From Pegea sp. RAD2-039 (taxonomy: Eukaryota; Chordata; Thaliacea; Salpida; Salpidae): a DNA stretch of 64,000 bases. The notes beneath the pieces are model-generated. The model worked only from the letters and a program-made list of their open reading frames with translations, had not been told where the DNA came from and made no database searches. The stretch spans positions 682,001 to 746,000 of the forward strand of contig JAQGEQ010000186.1 in assembly GCA_034620365.1 (NCBI GenBank), written 5' to 3'. Positions within the stretch are counted from its first letter, which is position 1, and the number at the start of each line of letters is the position of its first letter. Position numbers and translations under genes: made by a program. Positions 26,741-43,385 of this stretch are shown here, one piece after another.

Positions 26741-29410
26741 AAAGATTTGAGAATTTGGTATGAAGTATTTGAATCAACTCTGAATAAATCATTTTCGATG
26801 TGAGCTCGGATTAAATCATAAGAAAGTCTGTAATGGCAAGACATTAGGAATTCTATTGTTTTTTACATAAAAGTCAGATGATGTTGGGTTAGGGTTTGAG
26901 GGCTCATTTATTGACAGAAAACTTCTGCGAGTAGCTTACTTTAGTTATTTAAATTGAAGCTGTAAAGCAATCCGAAGAGCATTGCAGATTAACTGATCTA
27001 ATACTGAAAAGTTTGGCATCGCCGACAAAAAAATTGAATTTCCAGAACCATTTCGTAAAGGAGAACAGTTTGGATTATATTTGCTACATTGATATAAATA
27101 TTGAGGAAAAGGGCACCAAGAAAAGAGGACCCTAAAAAAACTTGACACAAATTAATTGATGATGACTTATTGTTGTGTATCTTTGAGTGGAATTAACGTT
27201 AACTATTTGAGAGTTTTTACTAAAATGGGGTGAACCTGAATCAAGCGCTGTGCAAATGTTGTCATAAATTATACCAGTAGTTAGATTATTTGCTGAGGAG
27301 CATAGCCAGTGGTGGATGCAGGACAACAGCTGATCACTGGAAAGATAAGGAAGATCCCAAATTGATAATCAGAAAGTAAGTTGTCTAGAAGAATAGGAGG
27401 CAGAAATTGTTATGGAGCAATTGAAGATTAGACAGAGGCTACTAGTTTGAGAAGTTGATTTAGTGGTTTAGTTTCATCTCCTTTTTAATGAACTGAGTTA
27501 ATGATCGAACTATTTTATTTGGAAGGTATGAAACTAGAGGATGATGAAGAATTAAAAAAATACAATACAGGTTGTGTTACAGAATTGATAGAGTGATTAA
27601 CAAAATAAGATTGATTTCATTTCAGGTGCACTGGTTAGTTTGTATTTAATATTGTGAACGGCAATCAGAATTTTCTGTTTTAAGATTAAATTTGTGGAAT
27701 CTTTTTCTTTGGTGAAGAGTTTTTGAAAGTTTAGGTTGTAAAGTTCAGCTTTTGTAAGATCACTGAGATACACATTTATAATTTCATCAATAAGGGGTGG
27801 TGTATAAGCGGTAACTTAATTTAGATTCAAGAAATTTATCAAACATATTTAATGACAGCTTCCGCAAATTTCACTTCCTCTGTAATCATGCAACTTATTA
27901 ACTTTGATTTCATATTCTTTACACACCTTTTATAGTACTTTATACTAAACTTCGACTTTCAATTACTTTTCATTCAACAAGGGTTTGAAGTGTAGTTAAG
28001 TTTTAATGATTGGTTTATTATAGATAAGGTCTCAGCTATTAAATCATTTAATAATCGATTAACTGATATTCAATATAAAGTATATACTTAAATATACATA
28101 TATATATACTTAAAGTATTATACTATTATCTTTTAGTTGACAATTCATCATGATAAAACTTTTTTTTAGATATAAATGTCTATTTTAATCCGTAGTATCT
28201 GAACTGAAGTAAAGCTTTCAGCTGCCCTACATATAAAGATAAAATATAAATAATCTCTAACTGTTTAAGTTTTTAAAGGTCGCGTAATAAACAATTTTAT
28301 TTGTAAACTATTTATATACTTGTTTGTATAGAAAGTAAATCCTGAAAAAACTTCTCGGCAAACATCACAAAATTATTTAGGAAAATTGGATGCACATAAA
28401 TCTTCTTCTGAGAGATCAAGAGTATGGAGGAGACTTGCAATAAATCAGCCAATCAGCTTGAAGTATTTAGGTTCTAAATAATTTTAGTTTGGTTTGCATG
28501 AAGGTAACAAATTAAGAACAAATTTTAGGAATGAATCTTTTAAGGTTTTCAACTAATAGAAAAAGGCAGGTTATATGGTAAATAGAAAGACTTCTCAACC
28601 AGTAGAAAAACCAACTTTTTACATCCTTGAAATTTATTAAAAGTTTTTAACAAATCTTTTATTGAAAATTTAAAATAGAAAGTCTCAAATTGTTTGTTAA
28701 TAGATATAGATGTCAGATTTTTATTCCAAGTACGCTATTAGGTTTTAAACATGAAGTAACTCAAGCGTTTTATAATATTAAAAAGATAGTAAATTCAGTA
28801 AAAAACTTATGATGGTAGTAAAAGAGATTAGTTTTAAAAACTCTGTAAGATACCTGATTAAAAAAACAGAATTTAACTTTTTAAGTTGTTTCAACTGATA
28901 ACTTTTCTGAGTTGACCTTATGCGTTTATAAACTTATTATTCATTTTAACTTCATAGAATATTTTAAAGATATTAATCTCCCATACGTTCTCACAAGCTC
29001 TTCATTTAAAATTAAACCTCTCAACAACTTTAATAATATCTAGTGAAGTAATAGCTTTTTAATTGGGTAACCAAGGTTTGGAATTCCCTTTTTAATTCCA
29101 TCACTACATCTAAATTTACCCTATCTCTCCAAATTTGTTTAAAAAAAGAATTAATGATCAATTGACATTTAACATTACCAGTTTCTTCAATTTTATCATA
29201 CTGAATTCTACAGTTTTTATTATTTCTATATTAATCTTAAATTGTGATACCTAAGACCTTCCAACTTCCTTTTCTCGTAGTATTCGGTTTTTGTTCGATA
29301 TAAGAGCTGTTGAATTTGTAACCCGCAGCCACGCGTTAAATAAATATCCGCTGAATTGGCCAAATTAAATCTGAAATTGGCAATGTTGCCAAAATCAACG
29401 AGAAAACTTT
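26741..29410. other. Intergenic DNA, possible repeat remains
   Basis: 26.7-27.9 kb is less AT-rich than its surroundings, with scattered short open frames on both strands but many stops in each frame. It may be the decayed continuation of repeat copy A. I cannot assign a family. 27.9-29.4 kb is plain AT-rich sequence including a TATA-type microsatellite near 28080-28120. Confidence 0.4.
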
Positions 29411-29579
29411 CTAGTTTATCAATGAATTTGCCACATAGGCCTCAGTGGTCGGTGATTCCAACTCTGAAAAAGATGTTAGCATGATGCAGCTTCTTGCCAA
29501 GGGTTTCCGACACGCTCAAGAAACTTACTGTGAACCGTGAAAACAGAGAAAGCAATGACATCATCTGTAATGTGTGGGG
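29411..29579 (-). other. Possible alternative 3' exons of UBE2E gene
   Basis: On the minus strand, an acceptor (CTTTTTTAG) precedes a 51-base exon at 29529-29579 ending in a consensus donor GTAAGT. After a 65-base intron ending in TTTTTCAG, a second exon at 29411-29463 closes with TAG. Joined to the phase-1 end of the penultimate UBE2E exon (30817), both stay open and would add a 33-residue tail beginning APHITDDVIAF in place of the normal last 32 residues. The coherent phases, good splice sites and typical intron length support real exons. They could equally be untranslated sequence or belong to another transcript. Confidence 0.35.
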
Positions 29580-29904
29580 CTAAAAAAGATGCTGAATAAA
29601 TATGATAAAAGCAACTTTTTTATTCTTCAAAATACAACGAAAAAAAGCAACAGGCAAAATTTGTTTAGATAATTGGTGAAAATTTACTGCTTCTGTAAAT
29701 CAACAATACTCTCATAAGTATATAGCTACCCGAAGCAAGAGTTATCAAAAAAGTTGCCAAAAAAAGGTCCAATATCCGTTACATACATTTATTGGTAATT
29801 TGCAGATAAATTAAATGAAAAACTAAACAGTTTCGCCGCTACAAATCAAGGTCTTATGAATGTGACAAAAAATTGTTGCATGATCGGTTGAGGGGGGGAT
29901 ATGT

Positions 29905-32316
<2,412 letters not shown>

Positions 32317-35300
32317 TTCTCAATTAGCTATGAGTAAATTATCTTTAAAAGACTATTGAACAAATTGTTTAAAAGATTTTACATAAAAGAAACTGTAGTT
32401 TTTTTTTATATATGAATATGATTTGCAAATAAATAATGTATAAGAAAATATAATGAATTTATAAATATTAAAAGTATGAAACCAGCTAAGTTTAAATAAA
32501 AGTTAGAAAACTAAATTTATATACTTTGGATATGTTACTTATAAAATAAACATAAAACATTTTTAAGTTTTATAAAAATAAGGTTTATGAAATAACCAAA
32601 TACTAATAAAGCTTTTATTTACTACATTATAATGAAATATTAAAATAAAATATAAAACTACAATAATAAAAGCCTGCTAAGAAATCAACAAATAAAAATT
32701 TGACCAAGGTTCTAGAATTATAAAATTATACTTTAAAACATCTTTAAAAAAGTATAATAGATATCATAATAACATTCATAAATTGAAACTTATGGTTATA
32801 ACCAAATTATGGTTATAAAAATGGTTTTCAAAGAGTAAAAAAAATCTTTGAAAAACTAATAATTTTTTCGTATAATTTATATACACAAACGATAAAAATA
32901 TAACGTTTGAAAATAAATCACAAAATGTAATTAAATATTGATGAAAATATTTCTACAAAAGTTTATTCGTAATATCAAAACCAAAATAAATATCATTAGA
33001 ATTTACTTAAGATGAAAGAAAAATGCTTTAAAAGACATTAAAAGTCTTAAAAACAAAAAATACAACAAGCAAGTAAGATTAAGCTTATACTACGAAAAAA
33101 ATCATAAAATCTCAAAATAAAGATTTAAAATAGTGTCGCTTACAAAGCATTAAACGTACTTATCAAAGATCCCATTTTTTCAAAAGGCGAACCTACGCGG
33201 TTTGGTTAAACGAAAAATGATTCACATTTCACATGTGTCAATAGCGGAGGAACACTAAATTAACTTTTATTTTAATTAATAAATTGAGATTGTCAAGTTT
33301 TATAATACACTTGAAAAAAATGAAGAAATACTTATTTAAAAATTTTCTAGATAAATAGTCGATAAAACAACTTTGTTCAATATTTTTTGATAATATAGCG
33401 ACGAGCTGAGATAAAATAAGGAAGGACGGAAATACAGTTTCGCACATTTAATGATTATTTTAGGATTTCCAGTTCATGAGTTAAAATAAAAGTTCAACTT
33501 CAACTAAAGTAACAATCTAAAATATCTATTAGATGCGCTTTGACTAAAAAATCTATTTGAATAAGGTTATAGATGGTAACTGTTGAATAAGGCTTATAAT
33601 TACTTAAATATTTTAAATGATTTTTACAGTTTCTGGTGATATGGAATCATTAAAGAAAGATTCTACTGTAGCAATCACTTGTGAAGCGTGGAGTCATTTT
33701 AAATGCTGTATGACAGAATTAGTATTAATTAAGTAATTAATGTAAATAATGAATCAGATGAGTTTGTAGCTAGCAGCTAAGCTTTAATAAATAAATAAAA
33801 ACTGAAGCAATACTTTCAGTTTATTCAAACTGTTAAACAAGTTTCAGTGACAAACTTTAAGGCCTCTAACTAGTATGAGCCTTTTATAAACTTACCATCT
33901 GTAAGGTTAGCCTTATAGGTTGTGTGCTGTCATCTATAAAAGCAAAGTCTTTTATAATTAAAGTGCTGTGCTGTATGACTCGTGAAAGAGCTTTTTCCCC
34001 CGTAAAATGTGATCAAAATACGAAGGAAGGTAATTTTCACAATAAATACCAAAAAGGGAAATCATTTATAACACTGAGGTGATTATAACAAATCCTTTTC
34101 CTTGATACAGAATCCCAATCTTCGATTATGGAATCATTTTAAATGTTTCTAATGAAAATAACACTATTCAACTATAGTATTGCTGTGAACGTTACCAAGC
34201 CACCCAATTAACACACGCAACAACTGAAAAAATTTCAAGCTAGCAATGATTCATTCCATTTGTCTTAATAAACAAAGTTGAAATTATAACTTTTGACTAA
34301 CATGATGTACAAAGCCTTAAAGATAGGGCTTTCTCAGTACAAAATGCAATGTAGCCATGCCACTAGTGTAATGATAACAACTATTTTTTAAAGAGCTGTA
34401 TTTTATTGTAAAAGGCGGCTAAAATGGTAAGTAAACAAGGTAACAATAACAACGGTAATCATTCACATAAACTACAACTAGATAACTTAGTTAATTTCCT
34501 CACGTTAATGGTTAAGGAGTTCTTAAAATCTCACAGAAAAAATTAACTTTATACCTTTTAAAAGGTTGAGAAATATAAAGATTAGCTTTTAACTGCAATC
34601 CATAAACGTAATTATTCTAAAATTAATTGCTAAAATGCAATAAAAACTGAATACTTTTTATGATACTTTGTATCTAAATACTCTTTAGAAGCACTATAAA
34701 AGGAAATAAATCTTTTTACAACAGTCGGTAAATGTGGTTACAACTTTCTTTCGTAACTTTTCACATTTAAAAAAATAACTTGTAATAGTCAAAAATATTA
34801 GGAATTTGTTTACAAACTTTAGTTCACTTTAATATTTACCAATATTTCTTTAATATATTCATTAAAAAAGTATAAAAATTGTCTAGCTTATAAATAGCTA
34901 CTTTAAAATAGTTTTGAAGACTTATTAAAATCTTCTAAATTTTTATTGAAAATTTTTTCATTCATTTTGTATATTTCAACTGGTAAAACAAACTTATTTA
35001 TTTTCAGCTGTAATGATAATCATTTTGTAAAACAGCTTCATTCTAGAATAAAATGTCCACAACAACGCTAGGTAACAATGAATAATCCAGCTCTAAGTAC
35101 ACAAAAAACCTATAAACAATTTTGTGATCGTATACCCGCCTTCAAATGACATTTACGTATGTGGTAAAATAAGCTTTTATTATACATATATCACATCCTG
35201 CCTAACCAAATAATTTGATCGTAAGCTACAAAACCGCGACCACAGTTAGATGATCCAACTATTTTTTTCCTTAAAAACAAGAAGTATATCGTATTATGGT

Positions 35301-36032
35301 ATATTTTGAGCTGAGTTTGTAAAACTATATTATCAATATTTAAAGCTACAAAATTATTTTTTATATTTAATTTTTAATATGTCAGACTATTTAGTACCAA
35401 TTAAAAGGACTATATTTTAACCAAAATGAGCTATTTTATTTTATGTAAATAGTTTAGAAAACGCTTTATAAACGATTGCATCTAATCTTCATTAAAAAAC
35501 AAACTTCATCAGAAGATAAAGATCTTTATAAAAGAAAATAATTTAAAAACTTAGCACTTCTTTCAAAAAACTTTATTGCTTAGCTGATAATAGTAAATAC
35601 ACTTTGTAGTAATTATTCTTATTTATTTAGAATTTGCGATGACAATTTCATATCTTTACACATCATCAACAAATTGTAAAGAGCGTCTTCAGACAGTAGT
35701 AAATAAACTTGAAGATTTTAGCAAACTTTGAAGCCAACAACGGATGTTTCATCTTTGTTAGAATTAGTTAAAGTTACAAAAATACTCAGTGATAATCAAT
35801 ATAAATTTAAGAACAATTGTAGATGTTTAATCAAAATATTTAAACAAATAAATTGAAGTTTTTACAACGAATAAAATCTCAACGACTTAATTATCAGAAT
35901 TATTCTTTTTATTAACTTTGATAAAATCAAATCTTTAATCAAATTTTTACGAAACTTTTCCAAGAAACTTTAAAAGAGTTGTAAAAGAATACAAAGTTTT
36001 TCGTCCCTTCATCATTCTTGATGAAAAGGTAT
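32317..36032. other. AT-rich intergenic DNA
   Basis: Lies between the heads of the UBE2E-like gene and the tail of the SLC6 gene. The UBE2E promoter must lie just right of 32316 or near the slightly less AT-rich patch at 33.13-33.25 kb, but no clear motif marks it. A TTTATT (35572-35577, AATAAA on the minus strand) is a possible polyadenylation signal for the SLC6 transcript. Nothing else recognised. Confidence 0.5.
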
Positions 36033-39000
36033 CTACAAAATCAGGTTCCCATCCTTATCATATTTATTTTTCCAAAACATGAGGTTGTTGAAGGTCCACG
36101 ATTTTTCACACAAAACTCCTTTGTTTTCAGAATCATCTTTGCGTTTATGTGAAATGTAACGGATTATCCAAACCAAAGGGATGCATATTAGAGGTAAGAT
36201 GATAAGCAACAAAATCACCATCACTCCGAACCATGGGTATAATAAAGTTTTCTGTAAGGTAAAATTCATTCAATAAATCTTTAAAAGATATTCAAACTGT
36301 AATAAAGCCAAAAAAGTATATTTGTCTTTGAGTAAAAAGTATGTATTTAAGCACCAACAAAATGTATTTGAGGAAAATGTTGAAACATAAGATCAATTTA
36401 TCTGAACTTATAACCAATTACTCAGCTAACAAAAGTAGATTGAAAAATAGGTTTGTTTTGTAAACTTCGGTTGTACAAATAGCTACTTTACAAGAGCAAT
36501 TAAAGCTTTTCTGATTTAGTAATATTAAATAAAGCACATGATCAAATAATAATGTTGATGTTTCTCAAAAATTTAATATGAAAAGATAATTAAACCGAAT
36601 CAAGTCCAACTGGATCTAATCCTTTCCAGACTTCATACTCCAAAGTTGAAGAGGCAGTTACATAAATGTAAGCTACAAACACCACCAGTAAGATAACAGG
36701 TGACAGAAAGGTCCAACATATACGGAAGTAGTAATGAAGAATCCAACCCATTACTGTCTTTGGTCCGCCTATCATCCAAGTTAAGTCCTCATCAAATCTT
36801 TTTAAAGAAGAAACATTTTTATTCGGAAACTTTATCACTTATCTACAAACAACAAAATTACCTTCTTGTTCCATAAGCGAATGCCACTACTACCAATTCA
36901 CTGAACGTTACCACAAGTAGTGGTATAGATCCGGCATAATCATTAAAAATTGTCAACCAATAATTACCAGAACCTGTGGTAAAGATTAAGCCCAAGCAGC
37001 ACGAAATAAAGGCAATAATTCCTACATAAAAATAATTTTATAAATCGCGTTTTAAGTTGAATAAAATTAACGTATTTTATAAGAATTTATTCGCCTTGTT
37101 TTCGAGGAAAGTTTGATCTTATGTTGGAGATGATGTAAGTGTTCAGAGCAAATATTTTTAGTATATTTACAGCTTTTTGGAGTTTGGTTTTGAATTAACC
37201 CGTGCAGTTTTTAAATGAAAAATTTGAAGTGTTTGTTTATTCAATTATGAAATTTTATGAGCTTTTAAGCCTTGATACTGTTGTATATGTTTTTCTTCTA
37301 AATTATTTTCAAACTGAACAAGGTTAAACAAATATTTACTTTTCTAATTTTTATAATTGCTGTTTAATCACATTGTACTCAAATTTATAGAAAGTTTTAA
37401 CAAACGATTTATCTTAATCTTGGAGACAATTTGGTGACTTTTTGTTTTTAAAGATTCATCTGATAATATTTTACCGATTGTAATTTCTTTTCGTAACTTT
37501 AATCCAAGATCGTTAAGAGGTGCCATAACTCCTTCAATAGTCCCAAACATTGTCCCTAATCCTAATGATAGAAGCATTAAAAAGAAGAGAACAGACCAGA
37601 CAGGACTCCCAGGCATGTTTATGATTGCTTCAGTGAAAACAACGAAAGCCAACCCCGTTCCCTCTGCTTTCTGTCAAGATCAGAAAAACTATTTTTTACT
37701 ATAAATATTTGCAAGGTGTTCATTAAATGTCTTAGTCTTGATGTAAACGTATCTTAAGCAACAAGTTAAAAAAAGTTTAAATAATATTGTTGAATAAGTT
37801 AATAAAAATTACTGAAATCTTCTGCAAATTGAATTATAAATTATGCACTCTAGTTGAAATGATTTTTACTTTGCACTTTAACACAAGCGGCAACCAGCAC
37901 TTGAAAATACCACCCTAAGCCGCACAAGAAGCCGCCACACAAAGATCACACAATCTTTCACAAAATGTTTTGAAATTGAACACATTCATCTCTTTTTTAT
38001 TGTATGATATGATTAACATCTATTATCTTTCTTGCCAGAGCAAGAAGCTGACTAAAATTTACTTAAACTATTGTTAAATGACGAATGCAGATTTCTAATT
38101 CCAAAGCCGCTTACAATCAGCTTTTTTTGAATCAAACCAAAAAAATCCTATTGTCAAACAAAAAAAAGTTTATTGATAACTTTTTATAGAAATACTTGAA
38201 TGAATAAATAAAGATTTTGGATTTAAAACTTTGATAAGGATTTTGTAAAGTTGCAGTCATGAAATTTACCATAACAGATAGAAAAACATTTACATGTGTA
38301 CTAAGATAGGTAAGGAATTATTAATTACATTTTCAGAAAATGTTTGTTAAACTCTATTATCTGATTATTTTAGCTACTAACACAAATAAGTGACAAAATA
38401 AACAAAATTAACAAACACTCGTTTGTAAGTAACTGAAAATTGGTTAATTATTTAAACCAAGTAGATGCAAATTAATGAAACGAAATAAATGAAGCCAAAT
38501 GAATGAAACGATTTAAATGAAACGATTTAAAATACCTTGATTAAGAACAAAAAAATTTGTTAGTAAAATAATGTGGCATTTAATCCATGTTAAATATTGT
38601 ACAAACTTGCCTTAAAGCAAGTAAACAAACTTTCAAGTTTTTTCCAAAAACTCATTTTCAATTCCAAGGTCATTTTTGTGATGTGGAATTTTTGTGTTGA
38701 AAAAAGAGTTATTTGATTTCAATAAATATATAATCAACTTTATTTTGTAAAAATAAAGCAAATGGGTTTTGTTATAAAGTTAAGCACAACAGTTTAATTG
38801 ACTGCTATTAAAGTCACAGTACTGAGTTCTCCTAATATAATAAATTAGCTCTAATTACAGTTATGGTTAACTTTCAAGCTGAGTAAATTTGCTGAGTAAT
38901 AAATGCTCATCAAAATCTTAAATAATTTACAGCTCGCAAACAAAGATTGTATCTTTTAACAATTGCAGAAGATAATTAAAACAAAAGATAATTGTTCAAA

Positions 39001-41092
39001 GTGCGATTAAGTTATAGTAGCTTCAATATTAAGATCTACTTGTATTGTAACTTGAAAGTATTTTTAAAATATCAAATGACTAAATTAAAATATAATGTTG
39101 CATCTTTGATTATTGATGTAAATAAATGTAACTTGCCTCGTTAAGATAACTATCTAGATCACATGTTTCAAGCGCTCTTGAGTGAGTTTCGTTATTGTAT
39201 CTTTCTTCATAAAGATAATAGTTAGAGTCCTTATCTATGTAGTTTTCAGGAAGGTTGTAAACATCTAGCATTATCTGAATGTTGCTGAAAAAAATTAAAA
39301 TGTGAATATAAAATAAAATAAAAATTATCCTTACCCCTCAACACAAGTATTGAATTTAACAGCTGCTTTATAACCAAGAACAGAAAAGATGACAATTGAA
39401 GCAAAGATAGAAGTAAAAGAGTTAACAAATGATATGATTAAAACATCACGCTGACAGTCTTGTTTACGAGGGTTGTAACTCGCAAATGCAATTACTCCAC
39501 CAAAACCGACGCTCAACGAGAAGAATATTTGGGTTGCTGCGTCTAACCAAACTCGGGGATTACTCAAAACGTTAAGCTGTTGAAATATGATGTCACAAAA
39601 GTAAATAATATCAATTTAAATTCACATCTGGAGTGAAAAGATACTTCAAGCCTTCGCTTGATCCTTCTAGAGTCAGTCCTCGACATAGGAAGATGAGGAG
39701 AACGACATAAGGAAAAGTAGCGGTAAAGTACATCACCTAGACAACAAAACAGCTGATAACATGAAGGTGTTGACCTTTAGTTACCTTTCCTGAACTTTCA
39801 ATTCCTTTTAACATTGCACACCAAACTGTCACCCAGCTTAGTATCAAACACAACACAATCCACCATTTTAGACCACCAGTTTCTTCGATAGAGCTAGTCA
39901 TTTCTAAAGTATCTGTGTACCAAAAGTATTCAGTGGGACCTGTTGCAGCGCAGATAGCATTTATTGCCGTCTTGTTTTCATTCAGAGGACATTTTGCATA
40001 AGGAAGAGGATCCTAGAACAAATTTAAAATTATTTTTAACGAGTTTTATTGTTTACTAAAAAAAGATTTTGAGTTTTAGTGACTTAGCAATAACGACTAT
40101 TTATTATTTTGATAATTTTTAATGAGAAATGTTCACCTAGAATTTCACTTTGAGTAAAACCTGTTTTTTAAACAAAATGAACAATTTTATTTGCCTTATT
40201 ACGAGACTAATATTTCTCAAGTTTTAACACCTTTGAAGTTTAAAACTGTGTACTATTAACATAAGGAATGTTTGTACAACCTTTTTTCTAAGTCAAACTT
40301 TATAGAGTATTTGATTAAAAATGATTTTTTGTTAAAGTTCTGTGGTAATCTATTTATTCGAATGACGTTGAAATGGAAACAAAATTTATAATTTAAAAAT
40401 CTAAAACAATAAAAGTTTTTTTGAATGTTTGACAAAATATTTTATCAATCTTCAAATTACTGTAAAGCGTTTATTAAAAGCTATGAAAGTCATGAACAAC
40501 AAACCTTATAAGCAAACTTTAATTAAAAGAGGAATCTTACCGTAAAAGAATTGAATAAATACCAAAAACACCAGGCGACGATCGTGTTGTAATAAAGACC
40601 GACTAAAAATGATGTTAAGATACTAGCAAACCCAATTCCAATCAGATAAGGATGAAACTTGGTCCATACTTTAATGGGGCCACAACGCATACGTTGACCT
40701 ATTGCAAGTTCTATTAGAAACAAAGGAACTCCTTCAAAAAACAACATCAGAAAATAAGGAATAAGAAATGCTCCTGAAGAATAATTCTGTGAGTTTTTAA
40801 CTCAAAAATTTAAGCTTTTAAAGGCACCTCCACCGTATTTTTGTGCTAAATATGGAAATCGCCAAATATTTCCTAGCCCAACCGCAAATGCAATACAAGC
40901 TAATAAGAACTGGACTTGATTGTCCCATGCTGGCCGACTTTCGTCAGTTTCCTCTTCTAGATATTCACCTAAACCATACTCGTAACCAACATCTTCCTTT
41001 TCCTTTAGCTTTTTTTTCACTTTTGTTTCAATGTCATCCATCTCAAACGCTTCATTAACAAACTCTTCCATCTGTTTACTTGATTTAGTCAT
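36033..41092 (-). CDS. SLC6 Na+-coupled amino acid transporter
   Basis: Ten exons on the minus strand: 40828-41092, 40541-40773, 39785-40012, 39626-39736, 39335-39576, 39137-39284, 37475-37670, 36862-37021, 36596-36797, 36033-36251; 667 codons in frame. The protein shows the SLC6 landmarks: a charged N-terminus, TM1 with the sodium and substrate loop [30 protein letters not shown]-like [13 protein letters not shown], the TM6 motif [30 protein letters not shown], and [12 protein letters not shown] at TM8. [18 protein letters not shown] and the EYFWY loop point to the SLC6A15-20 branch (neutral amino acid or imino acid transporters) rather than monoamine or GABA carriers. It would carry amino acids across the plasma membrane with sodium. 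One N-glycosylation sequon (NKT) lies in the large extracellular loop. The intron after exon 6 starts with GC instead of GT. Exon 9's donor (GTTTAA) is weak but frame and family both support it. Confidence 0.93.
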
Positions 41093-42843
41093 TTTTAAGT
41101 TTATAGTTTAACCCTTACTATAGTTCAATCCATAAGATAAACTAAATTAAAGTGAAACAAATCATAAAAAGTTGAATATTAAAGTATATAGAGCAAAAGG
41201 CTGTGTAACAACAAATGATGTTGTTTAAATATCATTATAAAAAAAAATTTACATTTCAAACTTACATCTATCTTAAAATTAAAGCTAATTTCATAATAAG
41301 TCGCTTTTTAATGAATGATAGATCTTTTTTATAGCAAGTTTATGAAAAAGTTCGCATTAAACAAACAAATCGCCATCCAGTGTTAGAAGTTCACTCGTAA
41401 AGATCATGCTAACATTGTGTAAACAACTTTTTGTTGGACAAAATACTGGAAATCTTAATTGACTTAGAATAAAGCAAAAATAAAAGGTAAACTTTTAGCA
41501 AATTTAAGGATAATATAATTTGCTTTATGAAAAAAAATTGAATCATTGTTTTGGTGTTTTAGTATTTTAACTTAATAACAAAATAATCAAATAATTATTT
41601 TTTATTGTTCATGAGTCTAGCACATAGTTTTTTACTAAGTTTAACAAAACTAATAAATCAATTATAATAATTGAACTATTTCCGCTTCAATATTAATATG
41701 TAGCTTATAAGCTTGCCGACAGGTTTAACATGTTATAAAATACAAAGTCAACAAACAATTAGCTTGCAAAATTAAATTCATAAGCTTTGAGCTTAGAACA
41801 CTGCTGTAAAACTCGATAAAGTTACTTTAAAATAGTTTTAAAAATAACAGCTTAGCAGGATTTGAATCTAGATAAGTTCTTTTAAATCTAGGTTATACTC
41901 CAGCGTAAATTATCTCTTTATATCTGATGTACTTATATTTGCTTTGTGTTCAGCTTTGTTGTAATTATTAATTTATAGATATTTTGCAGAAGAATGTAAA
42001 ATAAACTGAAATAAATTTACTGAAATGATTTTTGAAAAAAGTTGTCTTTCATTTTCATTTGGTTGATTTCTTATAAAAGTAGTTAAAACTTTTGCATCAT
42101 ATCGTACAAAAGATAAGTATGATTTATATAAATCTCAATCTAAATGCAATTTAAGATCTGTCTATTTTAAAGCTGTTTAAAAAAATCAAAAAAAGAGGTA
42201 CATAAATATATTGACTTGAAACTAAGGAGCCTAAAATTTAGTGAAAAATTAACTGCATCCTACATATAGAACAAAGACCTTGAAAAAATGTTCATCATTG
42301 CTACAATTAAACTTTAAACATATTTCAGTTTAAAGTTTTATTACTGTTTGTAAACTAGCAATTTAGTCGGTACTTGAAAAGGTAGAGACTAATTAAACAG
42401 TTTAATCTTTGTAAAAATCAATCACAATACCTAAAAATGCCGAAAATGTATTTAAACTGTCTCTTATCCAGATAGCCATGTTTGACTTCTGTCGTATTTT
42501 ATTTTTAAATAAACTTCATCACCATCAACAACTCTTCTCTTACTTGATTGTAAGAAAGACTGTACAGCATTAAATCAAAGCTTTATAACTTTAAGTATTT
42601 TTAAAGGTTTATGATAATAAAGTTTTAGCATAAATATTTGTTTATTAACTACAAGCATATATTTTTCTGACTTGTTTCAATAATTAATTGACTAAATGCT
42701 AGTCTTTTTATACTCACATACATATGATAAAATTCTAAATAAATAATCTAGAATAAAAAATTGTTTTTGACTGCAGTCTTAAAACTATTTTGACTTTATA
42801 TTGACATTTTCTATATAATGGTCTGATTAGGCAGAGAACAAGC
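41093..42843. other. AT-rich DNA upstream of SLC6 gene
   Basis: Should contain the SLC6 promoter and 5' untranslated sequence on the minus strand, but no distinctive motif stands out. A TATATAA word at about 42812-42818 precedes the small plus-strand candidate gene. Nothing else recognised. Confidence 0.45.
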
Positions 42844-43188
42844 ATGCTGAGTGTGCTACAGAAGTGTTGTCAGAAACAAAAGAAAACACAAAGAATTAAG
42901 AAAGTTTGTAAAGCTTTTTCTTTGATGGTGGTTTTTCTTCTCTATTCTTCAGTTATCTACAGAGTAGAGACTATTTTCTATAGTGGTTAGTCATATATTA
43001 ATCTGGGTATTATAAATAGAAATAATGTAAAAAAGTTTTCAGGCGACTTACATGTGCATTTTAACAGTAAGTATTAATGCAATCTTTGATTACAAGGTTT
43101 ATAATTATAATTTGGTTTTCATTTAACAGGGATAATCACCAACTATTCTAAAAAAATACTAATAACTACCATCTTTTTCAAATCATAA
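42844..43188 (+). CDS. Putative small single-pass membrane protein
   Basis: Three short exons (42844-42985, 43043-43066, 43130-43188) join in frame through GT-AG introns of 57 and 63 bases to 74 codons. The start is rich in Cys, Lys and Gln (MLSVLQKCCQKQKKTQRIKK). A hydrophobic stretch of about 20 residues (AFSLMVVFLLYSSVIYRV) follows, as in a signal anchor, then a short polar tail. A TATA-like word lies about 30 bases before the ATG. Intron sizes match the confirmed genes of the window. Without splicing the frame closes at 42988 after 48 codons. I do not recognise the family. The middle exon of 24 bases is very short, and the locus could also be the first exon of a longer type II membrane protein or a chance arrangement. 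Confidence 0.35.
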
Positions 43189-43385
43189 ATATCCTAAAGG
43201 AGAAACTGCCCTTTTCAATCTTATGATTGTTGGAGTTGTTTATGAAGCGCCTACTTGAGAAAAACCGTTAATGATAATTGGAAGTTTATTAAAATATTTC
43301 AAATTTCTTGTCTTATAGAATAATACACTCCAACAAATTGTAGAAAATTATTTAAATTATTTTATTTTTATTTGAGTACTTTTAC

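Noticed and set aside
26945-27326. Minus-strand frames as exons of a gene
   Set aside because: Two adjacent frames overlap without splice signals and match no family I know; more likely repeat debris.
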